Assembly: GCA_963744905.1 (NCBI GenBank)
Contig: CAVUUV010000009.1
Coordinates: 1 to 64,000 of the forward strand
Direction: 5' to 3'
DNA from: DATFFO01 sp963744905
Lineage (GTDB): Bacteria; Actinomycetota; Acidimicrobiia; Spongiisociales; ZC4RG35
Length of the DNA: 64,000 nt
This document shows, in pieces, positions 24,986-34,577 of the stretch. The notes beneath the pieces were generated by a model. That model was not told the origin of the DNA. It did no database searches and worked only from the letters and a program-made list of their open reading frames with translations. Numbering within the stretch: the stretch's first letter is position 1; each line of letters begins with the position of its first letter. The position numbers and the translations under genes were made by a program.

Positions 24986-27376
24986 TCAGCCCCTGTGTGA
25001 CTCGGCCTCGCTCACCGTCTGCTTTACGTCCACCACGCTGTCGGGGTTGACCGAGATGGTGTCGATGCCCTGTTCCACCAGGAAGCGAGCGAATTCGGGA
25101 TGGTCACTGGGCGCCTGGCCGCAGATGCCCACCTTGCGATCCAGTCGATGGGCCGTGGCGATCAAACGGGAGATTGCGCTCTTCACCGCCGGGTCCCGCT
25201 CGTCGAACAGCTCCGACAGCTCGGCCGAATCCCGATCCACCCCCAACATGAGTTGGGTGAGATCGTTGCTGCCAATCGAGAACCCGTCGAAGCGCCGGGC
25301 AAAGTCCTCGGCCAGCTCCACGTTGGCGGGGATCTCGGCCATCACAAAGACCTCCAGGCCATCCTTTCCTCGTTCGAGCCCGTGCTCGGCCAGGATCTCC
25401 AGCACCCCGTCGGCCTCGTCCACGGTCCGACAGAATGGAATCATCACCGTCACGTTGGTCAGACCGATCTCGTCGCGCACCGTGCGGAGGGCCTCGCACT
25501 CCAGGGCGAACGCCTGCCGGTACCGCTGGCTGGTGTAGCGAGCGGCGCCGCGCAACCCCAGCATGGGGTTGGACTCGTCCGGCTCGTACAGATGGCCTCC
25601 TATCAGATCGGCGTACTCGTTCGACTTGAAGTCACTGGTACGAACGATCACCGGTTCCGGGTAGTGGGCGGCGGCGATGCGGCCGATCCCCAGGGCCAGT
25701 TGATCCACGAAGAAGCGGGACTTGTCCTCATAGCCGTGGGTGAGCTCGGCGATGGCCCGTTTGGTCTCGTCGTCGTCGAGCCGGTCGTAGTCGACCAGCG
25801 CCATGGGATGCGCCTTGATGGTGTTGTTGATGATGAACTCCATCCGGGCCAGGCCCACTCCCCTGGTCGGTAGCCTCCACCAGCGAAAGGCGGCGTCGGG
25901 GCTGGCCACGATGAGCATGACCGGCGTGGAGGTGTCGGGGATCTGGTCCAGTTCGATCTGTTCTGCCTCGAAGTCCAGCCGCCCCGGGTAGACGAAGCCC
26001 GTGTCTCCCTCGGCGCAGGAAACCGTGACCTCGCTTTCCGATTCGATCGCCTCCGTGGCATTCCCCGTGCCGACCACTGCCGGGATACCGAGCTCCCGGC
26101 TGACGATGGCTGCGTGGCTCGTCCTGCCCCCCTGATCGGTGACGATGGCCGCAGCCCGCTTCATGATCGGAACCCAGTCGGGGTCGGTCATCTCGGTGAC
26201 CAACACCGCGTCGTCCTCGAATTCATCGATCTGGTCGGCGCTGGCGATGATCTGTGCCGGGCCGGAAGCGATGGCCTGGCCGACGGAGAGACCCTCGACC
26301 ACTGGATCCGTGGAATCGACCAGCCTGAAGCTACGAAACCCGCCCGCGGTCTTCTGGCTCTGGACCGTCTCGGGACGGGCCTGAACGATGAACACCTCTC
26401 CCAGCTCTCCGTCCTGGGCCCACTCGATGTCCATGGGGCGCCCGTAGTGCTCCTCGATCTGGACCGCGGCCCGAGCCAATCCGAGAACGGCATCGTCTCC
26501 AAGCACCCAGGACCTTCGCTCTTCCGAAGAGGTCTCGGTCGATTCGGTCCGGGTCTCGCCGTTGGACGAGTAGATCATCTTGGTCTTCTTCGTCCCCCTG
26601 GTCTTGCCGACGATGGGCCGCAGGCCGCCATTGCCCAGGAGGGGCTTGAAAACGACGAACTGATCGGGGTTGACGGTGCCCTGCACCACCGACTCGCCCA
26701 GGCCCCACGCCCCCTCGATCACAATGACGTCGGGGAAACCGGTCTCGGTGTCGATGGTGAACATGACCCCGGCCGCGGCCAGGTCGGAGCGAACCATCTT
26801 CTGCACTCCTACCGAGAGGGCGACCTCGAGGTGGTCGAAACCGTTCTCCTCTCTATAGGCGATGGCCCGATCGGTGAACAGGGAGGCGTAGCAGTCGCGG
26901 CAGGAATCGACCAGGGCATCCCCTCCCACGACGTTCAGGTAAGTCTCCTGCTGACCGGCGAAGCTGGCGTCGGGAAGGTCCTCGGCTGTGGCACTGCTGC
27001 GCACGGCCACATCTACCTCGGCCCGCTCGTAGCGGCCTGAGAGCTCCTCATAGGCCTTGCGAATTGCGCTCTCGATCTCATCGGGAAAGGACCCACCCTC
27101 GATGGCCTCACGGATCGAGCCGGCCACATCCTCCAGGTTGGACATATCTGATCCCAGCCGGCCGATCTCGTCCCGGATCCGACCGGTCAGATCGTTGTGC
27201 TCGAGGAAGCTGCGGTAGGCGGATGCAGTGGTGGCGAACCCGTCTGGGACCCGGATCCCCGTGGTGGCGAGCGCACCGGTCATCTCCCCCAGTGACGCGT
27301 TCTTGCCTCCCACGACCGAAACATCGTCGTTGCTGAGCTCATCGAGCCAGAGCAGGGCCTGATTGGAATCTGACAT
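24986..27376 (-). CDS. ppsA: Phosphoenolpyruvate synthase
   Basis: A 796-residue enzyme converting pyruvate + ATP + H2O to PEP + AMP + Pi. Domains in order: ATP-grasp PEP/pyruvate-binding domain (VVGGKNASLGEM at the start; VAVRSSATAEDLPDASFAGQ), the phospho-His swivel domain (DQGGRTSHAAIVSRELG), and the TIM-barrel PEP-utilising domain ending with CGQAPSDHPE (catalytic Cys). Length and order match PpsA. The start codon is ATG at the complement of 27374-27376. It lies 49 bp downstream of the P-type ATPase gene on the same strand and is probably cotranscribed with it. Confidence 0.95.
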   Translation of the reverse strand: MSDSNQALLWLDELSNDDVSVVGGKNASLGEMTGALATTGIRVPDGFATTASAYRSFLEHNDLTGRIRDEIGRLGSDMSNLEDVAGSIREAIEGGSFPDEIESAIRKAYEELSGRYERAEVDVAVRSSATAEDLPDASFAGQQETYLNVVGGDALVDSCRDCYASLFTDRAIAYREENGFDHLEVALSVGVQKMVRSDLAAAGVMFTIDTETGFPDVIVIEGAWGLGESVVQGTVNPDQFVVFKPLLGNGGLRPIVGKTRGTKKTKMIYSSNGETRTESTETSSEERRSWVLGDDAVLGLARAAVQIEEHYGRPMDIEWAQDGELGEVFIVQARPETVQSQKTAGGFRSFRLVDSTDPVVEGLSVGQAIASGPAQIIASADQIDEFEDDAVLVTEMTDPDWVPIMKRAAAIVTDQGGRTSHAAIVSRELGIPAVVGTGNATEAIESESEVTVSCAEGDTGFVYPGRLDFEAEQIELDQIPDTSTPVMLIVASPDAAFRWWRLPTRGVGLARMEFIINNTIKAHPMALVDYDRLDDDETKRAIAELTHGYEDKSRFFVDQLALGIGRIAAAHYPEPVIVRTSDFKSNEYADLIGGHLYEPDESNPMLGLRGAARYTSQRYRQAFALECEALRTVRDEIGLTNVTVMIPFCRTVDEADGVLEILAEHGLERGKDGLEVFVMAEIPANVELAEDFARRFDGFSIGSNDLTQLMLGVDRDSAELSELFDERDPAVKSAISRLIATAHRLDRKVGICGQAPSDHPEFARFLVEQGIDTISVNPDSVVDVKQTVSEAESHRG

Positions 27377-27425
27377 TGGAACATGACTCACATACCCGAT
27401 CGATGATCGAGGCAAACAGATGAAC

Positions 27426-30110
27426 TCAGATCATGCGGCGACGCAGGGGCCGTAGAACCTGGCCCGCCAGGAGAGGCACCAGGCTGGCAACGATGACCAC
27501 CACCCACTCCTCGAGGTCGAGGACCGACACCTGGATGACCTTGGAAAGCACCGGGGTGTACATGGCCGCCACCAGCAACCCGCCCGACAAGGCCAGAGCA
27601 CCCCACACCCACGGATTCCGAGTGACGTCGTTGCGCAGCACCGGCGAGGCCGGATCGGCCATGTTGAAGACGTGCCAGAGCTGGGCAAAGGCCAGAGTGA
27701 GGAAGCTCATGGTGGTGGCTACGAGCGCCGGGCGATCCATGGCCACCACGCCCACCGCCAGGACCCCAAGGACGGGCCCGGAGATCACCACCCCGAACGA
27801 TGCAATCGACAGCCAGTGACGGCGGGTGAGCACGCCCTCGCCAGGGCTGCGCGGTGGACGATCCATCACCCCCGGTTCGCCACGACCCGCTCCCAGGGCA
27901 AGGGCGGGGAACACATCGGTGATCAGATTCAGATAGAGGATCTGGAGGGGAAGGATGGGGGTGGGCAAGGACAAAGCCGAGCCGATACCCACGACGATGA
28001 TCTCACTCAGGTTGCTCGACAGCAGGTAGAGAACGAACTTGCGGATGTTGGCGAAGATGACCCGCCCCTCTTTGATGGCAGCGACTATCGATGAGAACCG
28101 GTCATCCTCGATGACCACCTCCGAGGCCTCCTTGGCCACCTGGGTTCCACGGATACCCATCGCCACCCCAATGTCGGCCTTCTTGAGGGCAGGGGCGTCG
28201 TTGACTCCATCGCCGATCATGGCCACGCTTTCGCCCGCGCTCTGACGGGACGCGATCACATCCAGCTTCTGGCGAGGGCTGGTCCGGGCGAACACTCCTG
28301 CCCCGAGGACCCGGCCCCTGTCGACCTCCTCGGAGGCGAGCTCACCGCCGGTTACGACCTCGTCCCGCCTGAGCCCCAGTTCCCCCGCCACGTAGTGGGC
28401 GGTGGCGGGCTGATCGCCGGTGATCATGACGATGTCGATGCCGGCCCGCATGCATTCCTCGATGGCCGCCTTCACGTCCTGGCGGGGAGGGTCGACCAGA
28501 GCCACGAGTCCGAGCAGGGTGAGGTGCTGGTAAGGGTCGGTCCCGGCGTCGTCCTCGAACCGCTCGGCCAGGGCAAGCACCCGAAATCCCTCCCGGGCCA
28601 GTCGCTGGTTCTCGTCGAGCCACTTCTGGCGGGCTTCTTCGTCGAGCGGCTGGACATCGGTGCCGACCAGCATCGAGTCGGAGGCCTCGAGGACGGCATC
28701 GGGGGCGCCCTTCACGGCCACCAGATAACCGTCGTCTTGGCGGTTGAAGGTGGCCATCATCCTGGCGTCGGGGTCGAAGGCCACTTCGCGTTCTTCGGGA
28801 AGGGCGGCTCTCAGCTGGGGGCGCTCCAACCCGGCCTTACTGGCCGCCATGAGCAGAGCCACTTCGGTGGGGTCGCCCACCGGCTGGTCGTCCTCGCCCC
28901 CCAGAGAAGCGTTGTTGCAGAGGACGCCCACCCTGAGCGCTCGCTCCACGTCGCCGGGGAGCTCTCCCAGCTCCGTCCCCTCGTGTCTCACCTCTCCGTC
29001 CCCTCCATATCCGCCCAGGAATTCCACTGTCTTCGTGGGCATGACGAGCTGCACCATGACCATGCGGTTCTCTGTCAGCGTCCCGGTCTTGTCGGTCAGG
29101 ATCACCCCGACCGAGCCCAGGGTCTCCACCGCTGCAAGACGCTCGATGAGGACATTGCGGCGGGCCATCCGCCGCATTCCCCGGGCCAGGGCGACGGTGG
29201 CCACGATCGGAAGACCTTCGGGAATGGCCGCCACCGCGAGAGCGATCGCCGTTTCGATGGTGTCGAGCAGGGACCGTCCAGCCACAGCTCCGATGACGCC
29301 GATCAACACGGCCACCGCCAGAGTGAGCCAGAGGAGACGTCGCCCCAGAGCCTGGAGCTGATGCTGGAGGGGAGTCTCGGTCTGGTCCGCTTCGGCCACC
29401 AGCTGGGAGATGCGGCCGAGCTCGGTATTCATCCCGGTGGCGAAGGCGACTGCCTCCCCGGAGCCCCGGGTGATCGCGGTCCCCTTGTAGAGGACGTTGG
29501 ATCGATCGGCCAGAATGGTTTCCTGGTCGAGGGGAGCCGTCGACTTGCCCACCGGCACCGACTCACCGGTGAGGGCGGACTCGTCTGCCTCCATCTTCGA
29601 GGCCTCGACGAGGCGGAGGTCGGCCGTGACCAGGTCTCCGGCGTCGACGATCACGACGTCTCCGGGTACCAGGCCTTCGGCCGGCACCGAAACGGCCTGA
29701 CCGTCGCGGCGCACGTTGGTCTCCATGCGACCCAATTGGCGCAGTGACTCCATCGAACGGACCGCCCTGTACTCGGTGATGAATCCGATCACCGTGTTGA
29801 TGAAGATCACCACCGCCACGGCGGCAGCCTCGGGCAACTCACCAAATAGCAGGGAAACCACCGTGGCGGCCCCGAGGATGGCCACGATCACACTCTTGAA
29901 CTGATCGACGAGGATCTCCAGGGCGCCCGCCCTCTTCGTCGCCTGGAGCTCGTTGGACCCGAATCGTGCCAGGCGTTCCTGCACCTGGTCGTCACTGAGC
30001 CCCTGGTCGACGTCGACGCCCATCGAGGCGACGACCTCGTCGACGGTCATCGACCACGGACGCTCGGGACTCTCGTCTTCTGCCAGGCGGTCGGCGTTCC
30101 GGGAAGTCAC
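27426..30110 (-). CDS. P2-type cation-transporting ATPase (Ca2+/Na+-type)
   Basis: An 894-residue P-type pump. The actuator loop ALTGESVPVGKS, transmembrane motif PEGLPIVATV, phosphorylation site DKTGTLTENRM and hinge MIGDGVNDAPALKKADIG are all present. They are followed by the C-terminal cation ATPase domain with about four to six helices. PEGLP and overall length place it in the P2 group (Ca2+, or Na+/K+-like) rather than heavy-metal P1B. No N-terminal metal-binding CxxC is present. It follows a DsrE-like gene by 48 bp and precedes ppsA by 49 bp, all on the minus strand. The start is GTG with AAGGAG about 10 bp upstream. Confidence 0.92.
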   Translation of the reverse strand: MTSRNADRLAEDESPERPWSMTVDEVVASMGVDVDQGLSDDQVQERLARFGSNELQATKRAGALEILVDQFKSVIVAILGAATVVSLLFGELPEAAAVAVVIFINTVIGFITEYRAVRSMESLRQLGRMETNVRRDGQAVSVPAEGLVPGDVVIVDAGDLVTADLRLVEASKMEADESALTGESVPVGKSTAPLDQETILADRSNVLYKGTAITRGSGEAVAFATGMNTELGRISQLVAEADQTETPLQHQLQALGRRLLWLTLAVAVLIGVIGAVAGRSLLDTIETAIALAVAAIPEGLPIVATVALARGMRRMARRNVLIERLAAVETLGSVGVILTDKTGTLTENRMVMVQLVMPTKTVEFLGGYGGDGEVRHEGTELGELPGDVERALRVGVLCNNASLGGEDDQPVGDPTEVALLMAASKAGLERPQLRAALPEEREVAFDPDARMMATFNRQDDGYLVAVKGAPDAVLEASDSMLVGTDVQPLDEEARQKWLDENQRLAREGFRVLALAERFEDDAGTDPYQHLTLLGLVALVDPPRQDVKAAIEECMRAGIDIVMITGDQPATAHYVAGELGLRRDEVVTGGELASEEVDRGRVLGAGVFARTSPRQKLDVIASRQSAGESVAMIGDGVNDAPALKKADIGVAMGIRGTQVAKEASEVVIEDDRFSSIVAAIKEGRVIFANIRKFVLYLLSSNLSEIIVVGIGSALSLPTPILPLQILYLNLITDVFPALALGAGRGEPGVMDRPPRSPGEGVLTRRHWLSIASFGVVISGPVLGVLAVGVVAMDRPALVATTMSFLTLAFAQLWHVFNMADPASPVLRNDVTRNPWVWGALALSGGLLVAAMYTPVLSKVIQVSVLDLEEWVVVIVASLVPLLAGQVLRPLRRRMI

Positions 30111-30158
30111 CCCGCTGTGGCTCCTTTCATGGGCCGGCCGGTGACGGCCGACCGGCGA

Positions 30159-30563
30159 TCAGAGAGTGATCACCTGGTCGGGCGGGTTGGAGTCCAGCGC
30201 GGCATAGAGGTCCGGGAAACAACCCACCCGGACCCCGGCGACCGTTTCGACCGGGACACATTCACCTGGCTGGCTCCTCCCCAGGCCGGTCGCCGGATCG
30301 CACCAGCGCGGCTCACCCCGGGCCAGGTTCCGCTCCAATGCGCACATGTCGCACATCATCAGCAGCATGCCGGTTTCCCCGGCTACCTTGGCCAGCCGTT
30401 CGCCGATCGGATCGCCCTTGCGAAGGACGAAGTTGTTGTCGTCGAAGAAGAACATCCCCACCACTTCGGCCCCGTGGGTTCCGGCCTCCAGTTGGGGCAG
30501 GATCATCTGTCCCAACTTGTAGGAGGCGGCTCGGGGGCTGGTGAACACATAGGCGACCTTCAT
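30159..30563 (-). CDS. DsrE-family sulfur-relay-like protein
   Basis: A 134-residue protein beginning MKVAYVFTSPRAASYKLGQ, with MFFFDDNNFVL and LMMCDMCALERN later; this is the DsrE/DsrF/TusD-like fold. It carries an unusual set of Cys residues (CDMC, then RWC, GEC and GCF) that could hold a metal or persulfide. It is the first gene of an apparent operon with the P-type ATPase and ppsA. A DsrE-like subfamily (SaoD) has been linked to selenium-related clusters. I mention that only as a possible relative; no selenium genes are seen here. Confidence 0.65.
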   Translation of the reverse strand: MKVAYVFTSPRAASYKLGQMILPQLEAGTHGAEVVGMFFFDDNNFVLRKGDPIGERLAKVAGETGMLLMMCDMCALERNLARGEPRWCDPATGLGRSQPGECVPVETVAGVRVGCFPDLYAALDSNPPDQVITL

Positions 30564-30713
30564 CTGGGCTCCATGTAGGAATCGGTGTGCCCGCGACGGT
30601 AGCGGTGCCCACCCCGCCCCTGAATGGCCTTCGTCGGCGAGGACCCCGAGGTGTGTTGCTCAATCAGGGGGACGGTGTCGCCGGTGAGACCGCGCCATCA
30701 TTGCGTCGACGAG

Positions 30714-31913
30714 CTAGGAGAGGGACCGGGCCCGGCGCTCGAGGAAGGCGCGGTCGGAATCGTTCATCTCACACGACAGCGCCTTCTGGTAGGCGGCCAC
30801 GGCCTCCCCGTGGCGGCCTAGCTGGCCGAGGAACTCGGCTCGAGCCGCCCAGTACAGGTGCCAGGTTTCGGCCCCTGACGCCTGGTCGAGCAGCTCCAGA
30901 CCGACCTCGGGGCCGAACGCCTTCGCCTCGGCCACGGCACGGTTGATCCTGACCACATAGCCCGGGGTCATCCTCTCCAGAACCCGGTAAAGGTCCACGA
31001 TCTGCACCCAGTCCGTCTCGGCGTCGGAGGGGGACTGGCCGTGTAGACAGGCGATGGCCGCCTGGATCTGATAGGGGCCGGGCCGTCGGCGACGCAGCAC
31101 GTCCTCGACGATGGACGCCGCCTCGGCGATGGCGGCCCTATCCCATTTCGACCGATCCTGATCGGCCATCAGGACCATCTCCCCCTCATCGTCGAGCCGG
31201 GAGGACCTTCGGGCATGGGTGGCCAGCATCAGGGCAAGGAGACCCAGCACTTCCGCCTCGTCGGGCATGAGCTCGGCCAAGAGCCGATTGAGCCGGATCG
31301 CCTCGTCGGCCAGTCCGACCCGGGCATCCAATCGCCCTCTCGGAGCGTGGTGTCCGGTGGTGAAGATGACGTACAGGGTGGCCAGGACCGCCCCCAGACG
31401 GTCGGGCAGCTCATGGTCGGCGGGAACCCGATAGGGGATCCGCGCCACCGAGATCTTGCGCTTGCCTCGACTGATGCGCTGGCCCATCGTGGCCTCGGAG
31501 ACCAGAAAGGCGCGAGCGATCTCGCCGGTGGTCAACCCGCCGATCGTGCGCAGGGTGAGAGCCACCCGGGTTTCCGGCGACAGAGCCGGATGACAGCAGG
31601 TGAACATCAGCCGGAGCCGGTCGTCGGTGTCGGGCGAGGGAGCATCGGGGAATCGCATGAGCGCGGCCTCGCTTTCCTTTCCCGAGCGACGGGCCTCCCG
31701 CCGCAGCCGATCCAGAGCCTTGTTTCGGGCAACGGTGGTCAGCCAGGCGGCCGGGTTGTTGGGCACCCCCTGGCGGGGCCAGGTCTCCAGCGCTACCACC
31801 ACGGCGTCCTGGAGTGCGTCCTCGGCCGTCTCGAATTCACCCACAAGACGGATGAGGGTGGCCAGAACCCGGCCACCCTCCACCCGCAGCGACTCCTCGA
31901 TCGCTCCCCTCAC
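30714..31913 (-). CDS. ECF42-type RNA polymerase sigma factor
   Basis: A 399-residue extracytoplasmic-function sigma factor with a long C-terminal extension, the ECF42 layout. Region 2 spans about residues 15-80 (FETAEDALQDAVVVALETW; NPAAWLTTVARNKALDRLRR). Region 4 covers LRTIGGLTTGEIARAFLVSE. A ~240-residue helical, TPR-like C-terminus follows, with the HAPRGRLD and LNRAVAEA blocks. Such sigma factors lack an anti-sigma factor and are controlled by their own C-terminal domain and a DGPF/YCII partner. That partner is encoded immediately upstream with a GTGA overlap (31910-31913). Confidence 0.9.
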   Translation of the reverse strand: MRGAIEESLRVEGGRVLATLIRLVGEFETAEDALQDAVVVALETWPRQGVPNNPAAWLTTVARNKALDRLRREARRSGKESEAALMRFPDAPSPDTDDRLRLMFTCCHPALSPETRVALTLRTIGGLTTGEIARAFLVSEATMGQRISRGKRKISVARIPYRVPADHELPDRLGAVLATLYVIFTTGHHAPRGRLDARVGLADEAIRLNRLLAELMPDEAEVLGLLALMLATHARRSSRLDDEGEMVLMADQDRSKWDRAAIAEAASIVEDVLRRRRPGPYQIQAAIACLHGQSPSDAETDWVQIVDLYRVLERMTPGYVVRINRAVAEAKAFGPEVGLELLDQASGAETWHLYWAARAEFLGQLGRHGEAVAAYQKALSCEMNDSDRAFLERRARSLS

Positions 31914-32281
31914 GACCCTTCTGAGAAGTCGATCACGGGACGTACCTCCACCTTTCCGTGCCAGGCCCCGGGTATCTGCGCCGCCCAGCCCAAAGCCTCA
32001 TCCAGGTCGGCGCACTCGAGGAGGTAGAACCCACCCAGAACCTCCTTGGTCTCGGCGAAGGGCCCATCGGTGTGGATCACTTCGCCTCCCATGCCGCCCA
32101 CCACGTGAACCGTGGTGGCGGTGTTGGTGTCCTGGAGGGCCTCACCCCCGCGGATGACTCCGGCGGCGCCCGCCTTCTCCCCGAACTCGTTGTACTCCGA
32201 CATCACCGAGTCCCATTCCTCGGGGGTGCCCTGCCCCTCGGACTCGGCGGGCGTGTATATCAGGGCGGCGTAGGTAGGCAT
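31910..32281 (-). CDS. YCII/DGPF-family partner of the ECF42 sigma factor
   Basis: A 123-residue protein with the family motif HTDGPFAETKEVLGGFYL, and CADLDEALGWAAQIPGAWHG near the end. DGPF proteins are almost always encoded with ECF42 sigma factors. Here it is the first gene of the pair, and its stop overlaps the sigma-factor GTG. The start ATG is complementary to 32279-32281, preceded by AGGAGCC. Its direct function is unproven. Confidence 0.88.
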   Translation of the reverse strand: MPTYAALIYTPAESEGQGTPEEWDSVMSEYNEFGEKAGAAGVIRGGEALQDTNTATTVHVVGGMGGEVIHTDGPFAETKEVLGGFYLLECADLDEALGWAAQIPGAWHGKVEVRPVIDFSEGS

Positions 32282-32462
32282 CCTGGCTCCTTTCCTGTCT
32301 GGGATACCTTCGTCCATACGACGAACGTCGGGGCAGGATTTCGACATCCTCGATGAATTTCGCCCCCGGAGGTGCGAACGGCCAATCTTTATGTCCTCTT
32401 GACGCGGCTCGACCAACTCTGGTTGATGGCACAGAACGCAAGCACGAAATAGGAGAGGATCC

Positions 32463-33635
32463 GTGAAGCGCACGAGGACACTGATCGGGAGCCTGGCAGC
32501 GTTGCTGCTGGTCGTCGCTCTGCCCGCCTCCGCCCAGGTCGACACCACGCTGACAACGCTTCCCACCACCCTCACGGTCACCACCCCCTATCCGGGGGTG
32601 GTCGTAGAGCCCGGTGACCAGGTCACCTTCGACCTCACCATCGCTTCCCCCCAACGCGATGACGTGAAACTATCCGTCGACGGAGTTCCCGACGGTTGGA
32701 CTTCATCGTTTCGGGGAGGGGGCTTCGACATCGACCGGGTCATGGCGGGCCCGGGTGTGGAGCCGTCGGTCAACTTCGGCGTCACCGTACCCGTCGATGC
32801 CAGCGAAGGGAGCTATGACATGACCGTCATCGCCGCTTCCAGCACCAAGACCGTGCGTCTTCCCCTCTCGATCAGCGTATCCAAGCAGGCGGGCGGCGAA
32901 GTGACCCTCACGCCCGATTTCCCGGGGCTGCGCGCCCCCGCCGGTGAACAGGCGACCTTCAACGTCACCCTGCGCAACGGAACCCCGGCGGACCTCCAGT
33001 TCCAGCTCGAGGCCACCGGTCCCGCCGGTTGGGACGTAACCGCCGAGCCGGCCAGCAAGGCTCAGGCCTCCACCGTGTCGGTCAAGGCCGGCAGCCAGGA
33101 GACCATCAACGTCAACGCCACCTCCCCCGCCAACATCGATGCCGGCCAGTACTCGATAAGCGTCAAGGCGACCTCGGGTGACACCGAGGCCCAGGCCGAC
33201 ATGGTGGTGGATATCGTTGGCTCCTACTCGGTGACGCTGAGCACCGCCGACCAGCGTCTCAACGCCGACGTCTCGGCGGGCAGCGCCAGCGACCTGCAGC
33301 TGGTGGTGTCCAACACCGGCACCGCCCCCCTCCAGGGAGCCACCATCAGCGCCACCCCACCCAGCAATTGGGATGTCACATTCGACACACCGACCCTTCC
33401 CGATATCGCCCCCGGCGACACCTCGGTGGTCACCGCCACGATCACTCCCTCCACGGATGCGGTCGCCGGGGACTACATCGTCAGCTTCCGGGTCAGCCAG
33501 GATCAGGCCAACGACAGCATCGACGTTCGCACCACGGTCAATCCCTCACCCGTGTGGGGGTTCGTGGGCGTGGCCGTGATCGCCCTGACGCTGGCCGGGC
33601 TGGCCTGGGTGTTCCGTCGCTTCGGGAGGCGCTGA
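32463..33635 (+). CDS. Exported NEW3-domain protein with C-terminal membrane anchor
   Basis: A 390-residue protein. A signal peptide (to about ALPASAQ, residue 25) is followed by three beta-sandwich domains of the NPCBM-associated NEW3 type (VVVEPGDQVTFDLTI; LRAPAGEQATFNVTL; LVVSNTGTAPLQGATI) and a single C-terminal membrane helix with a basic RRFGRR tail. It directly precedes an ABC ATPase and a permease with no gap (stop at 33635, next start at 33636). Such trios are common and probably form an exporter or envelope system in which the NEW3 protein is the extracellular part. The start is GTG 32463 with AGGAGAG upstream. Confidence 0.82.
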   Translation: MKRTRTLIGSLAALLLVVALPASAQVDTTLTTLPTTLTVTTPYPGVVVEPGDQVTFDLTIASPQRDDVKLSVDGVPDGWTSSFRGGGFDIDRVMAGPGVEPSVNFGVTVPVDASEGSYDMTVIAASSTKTVRLPLSISVSKQAGGEVTLTPDFPGLRAPAGEQATFNVTLRNGTPADLQFQLEATGPAGWDVTAEPASKAQASTVSVKAGSQETINVNATSPANIDAGQYSISVKATSGDTEAQADMVVDIVGSYSVTLSTADQRLNADVSAGSASDLQLVVSNTGTAPLQGATISATPPSNWDVTFDTPTLPDIAPGDTSVVTATITPSTDAVAGDYIVSFRVSQDQANDSIDVRTTVNPSPVWGFVGVAVIALTLAGLAWVFRRFGRR

Positions 33636-34577
33636 GTGCCCACCAACATTCGCACCAGAGGCCTGACCAAGGTCTACGGCGAGCACAAGGTCGTCGACCA
33701 CCTCAACCTGGACATCCCCGACGGTGAGGTGTTCGGGCTGTTGGGCCCCAACGGAGCGGGCAAGACGACCACCATCCTGATGCTGCTGGGTCTGATCGAG
33801 CCCACCTCCGGGGAGATCGAGGTGGTAGGCCAGGATCCACGGCGCTATCCCCTCGAGGTGAAGCGCAGGGTCGGTCTCCTCCCCGACGCGGTGGGCTTCT
33901 ACGACACCATGACCGGTCGTGAGAACCTGCGCTTCACCGCCCGTCTCAACGACATCGACCGCGCCGAGGAGCGGATCGATGAGCTGCTGGAAGAGGTCGG
34001 CCTCACCTATGCCGCCGACCAGCCGGCCGGCGAGTACTCGCGGGGAATGAAGCAGCGACTGGGTCTGGCCGATGCACTGGTCAAGACGCCATCGGTGCTC
34101 ATCCTCGACGAGCCCACAACGGCCATCGACCCCGAGGGTGTGGCCGACATCCTGTCGCTCATCCGCCACCTGGCGGTGGAGGACCGGGTAACCATCCTCC
34201 TCTCCAGCCATCTGCTGCACCAGGTGCAGGAGGTCTGCGACCGGGTGGCGATCTTCGTGGAGGGAAAGGTGGTCGCCCAGGGGCCGCCCCACGAGCTGGC
34301 CGCCAATCAGATGGGCCCTGCCCGGGTCGAGTTCCGCTTCATCGGTGACCCCGAGGGAGCGGGATCGGCTCTGGAGGGGAGCCCAGGGGTGACCGACCTG
34401 ACCCGGGGCAAGGTTCCCGGTTCGTGGATAGTGAGCCTGGAGCCGGACTCGATCGGGGAAGTGGTGAGCGGACTGGTTAGACAGAACCTGGAAGTGTCGG
34501 GGATCCGTCGGGTCGACGACGACCTCGACGCCATCTACCGCCGCTACTTCGAGACCAGGCAGGAGGTGGCTCCGTGA
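33636..34577 (+). CDS. ABC transporter ATP-binding protein
   Basis: A 313-residue ATPase. Walker A GPNGAGKTTTI (residue ~38), Q-loop region, signature YSRGMKQRLGLADAL and Walker B SVLILDEPTTAIDP are present, followed by the H-loop (LLSSHLL). The C-terminal ~90 residues fit the CcmA/DrrA class that works with ABC-2 permeases. The GTG start begins right after the NEW3 gene's stop, and the stop overlaps the permease start (GTGA, 34574-34577). The transported substrate is unknown. Confidence 0.92.
   Translation: MPTNIRTRGLTKVYGEHKVVDHLNLDIPDGEVFGLLGPNGAGKTTTILMLLGLIEPTSGEIEVVGQDPRRYPLEVKRRVGLLPDAVGFYDTMTGRENLRFTARLNDIDRAEERIDELLEEVGLTYAADQPAGEYSRGMKQRLGLADALVKTPSVLILDEPTTAIDPEGVADILSLIRHLAVEDRVTILLSSHLLHQVQEVCDRVAIFVEGKVVAQGPPHELAANQMGPARVEFRFIGDPEGAGSALEGSPGVTDLTRGKVPGSWIVSLEPDSIGEVVSGLVRQNLEVSGIRRVDDDLDAIYRRYFETRQEVAP

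Noticed and set aside
28395..29747. A 450-codon + strand frame opposite the P-type ATPase
   Set aside because: Composition is the mirror of the ATPase codons (His/Gly/Val-rich) and no domain is recognisable.
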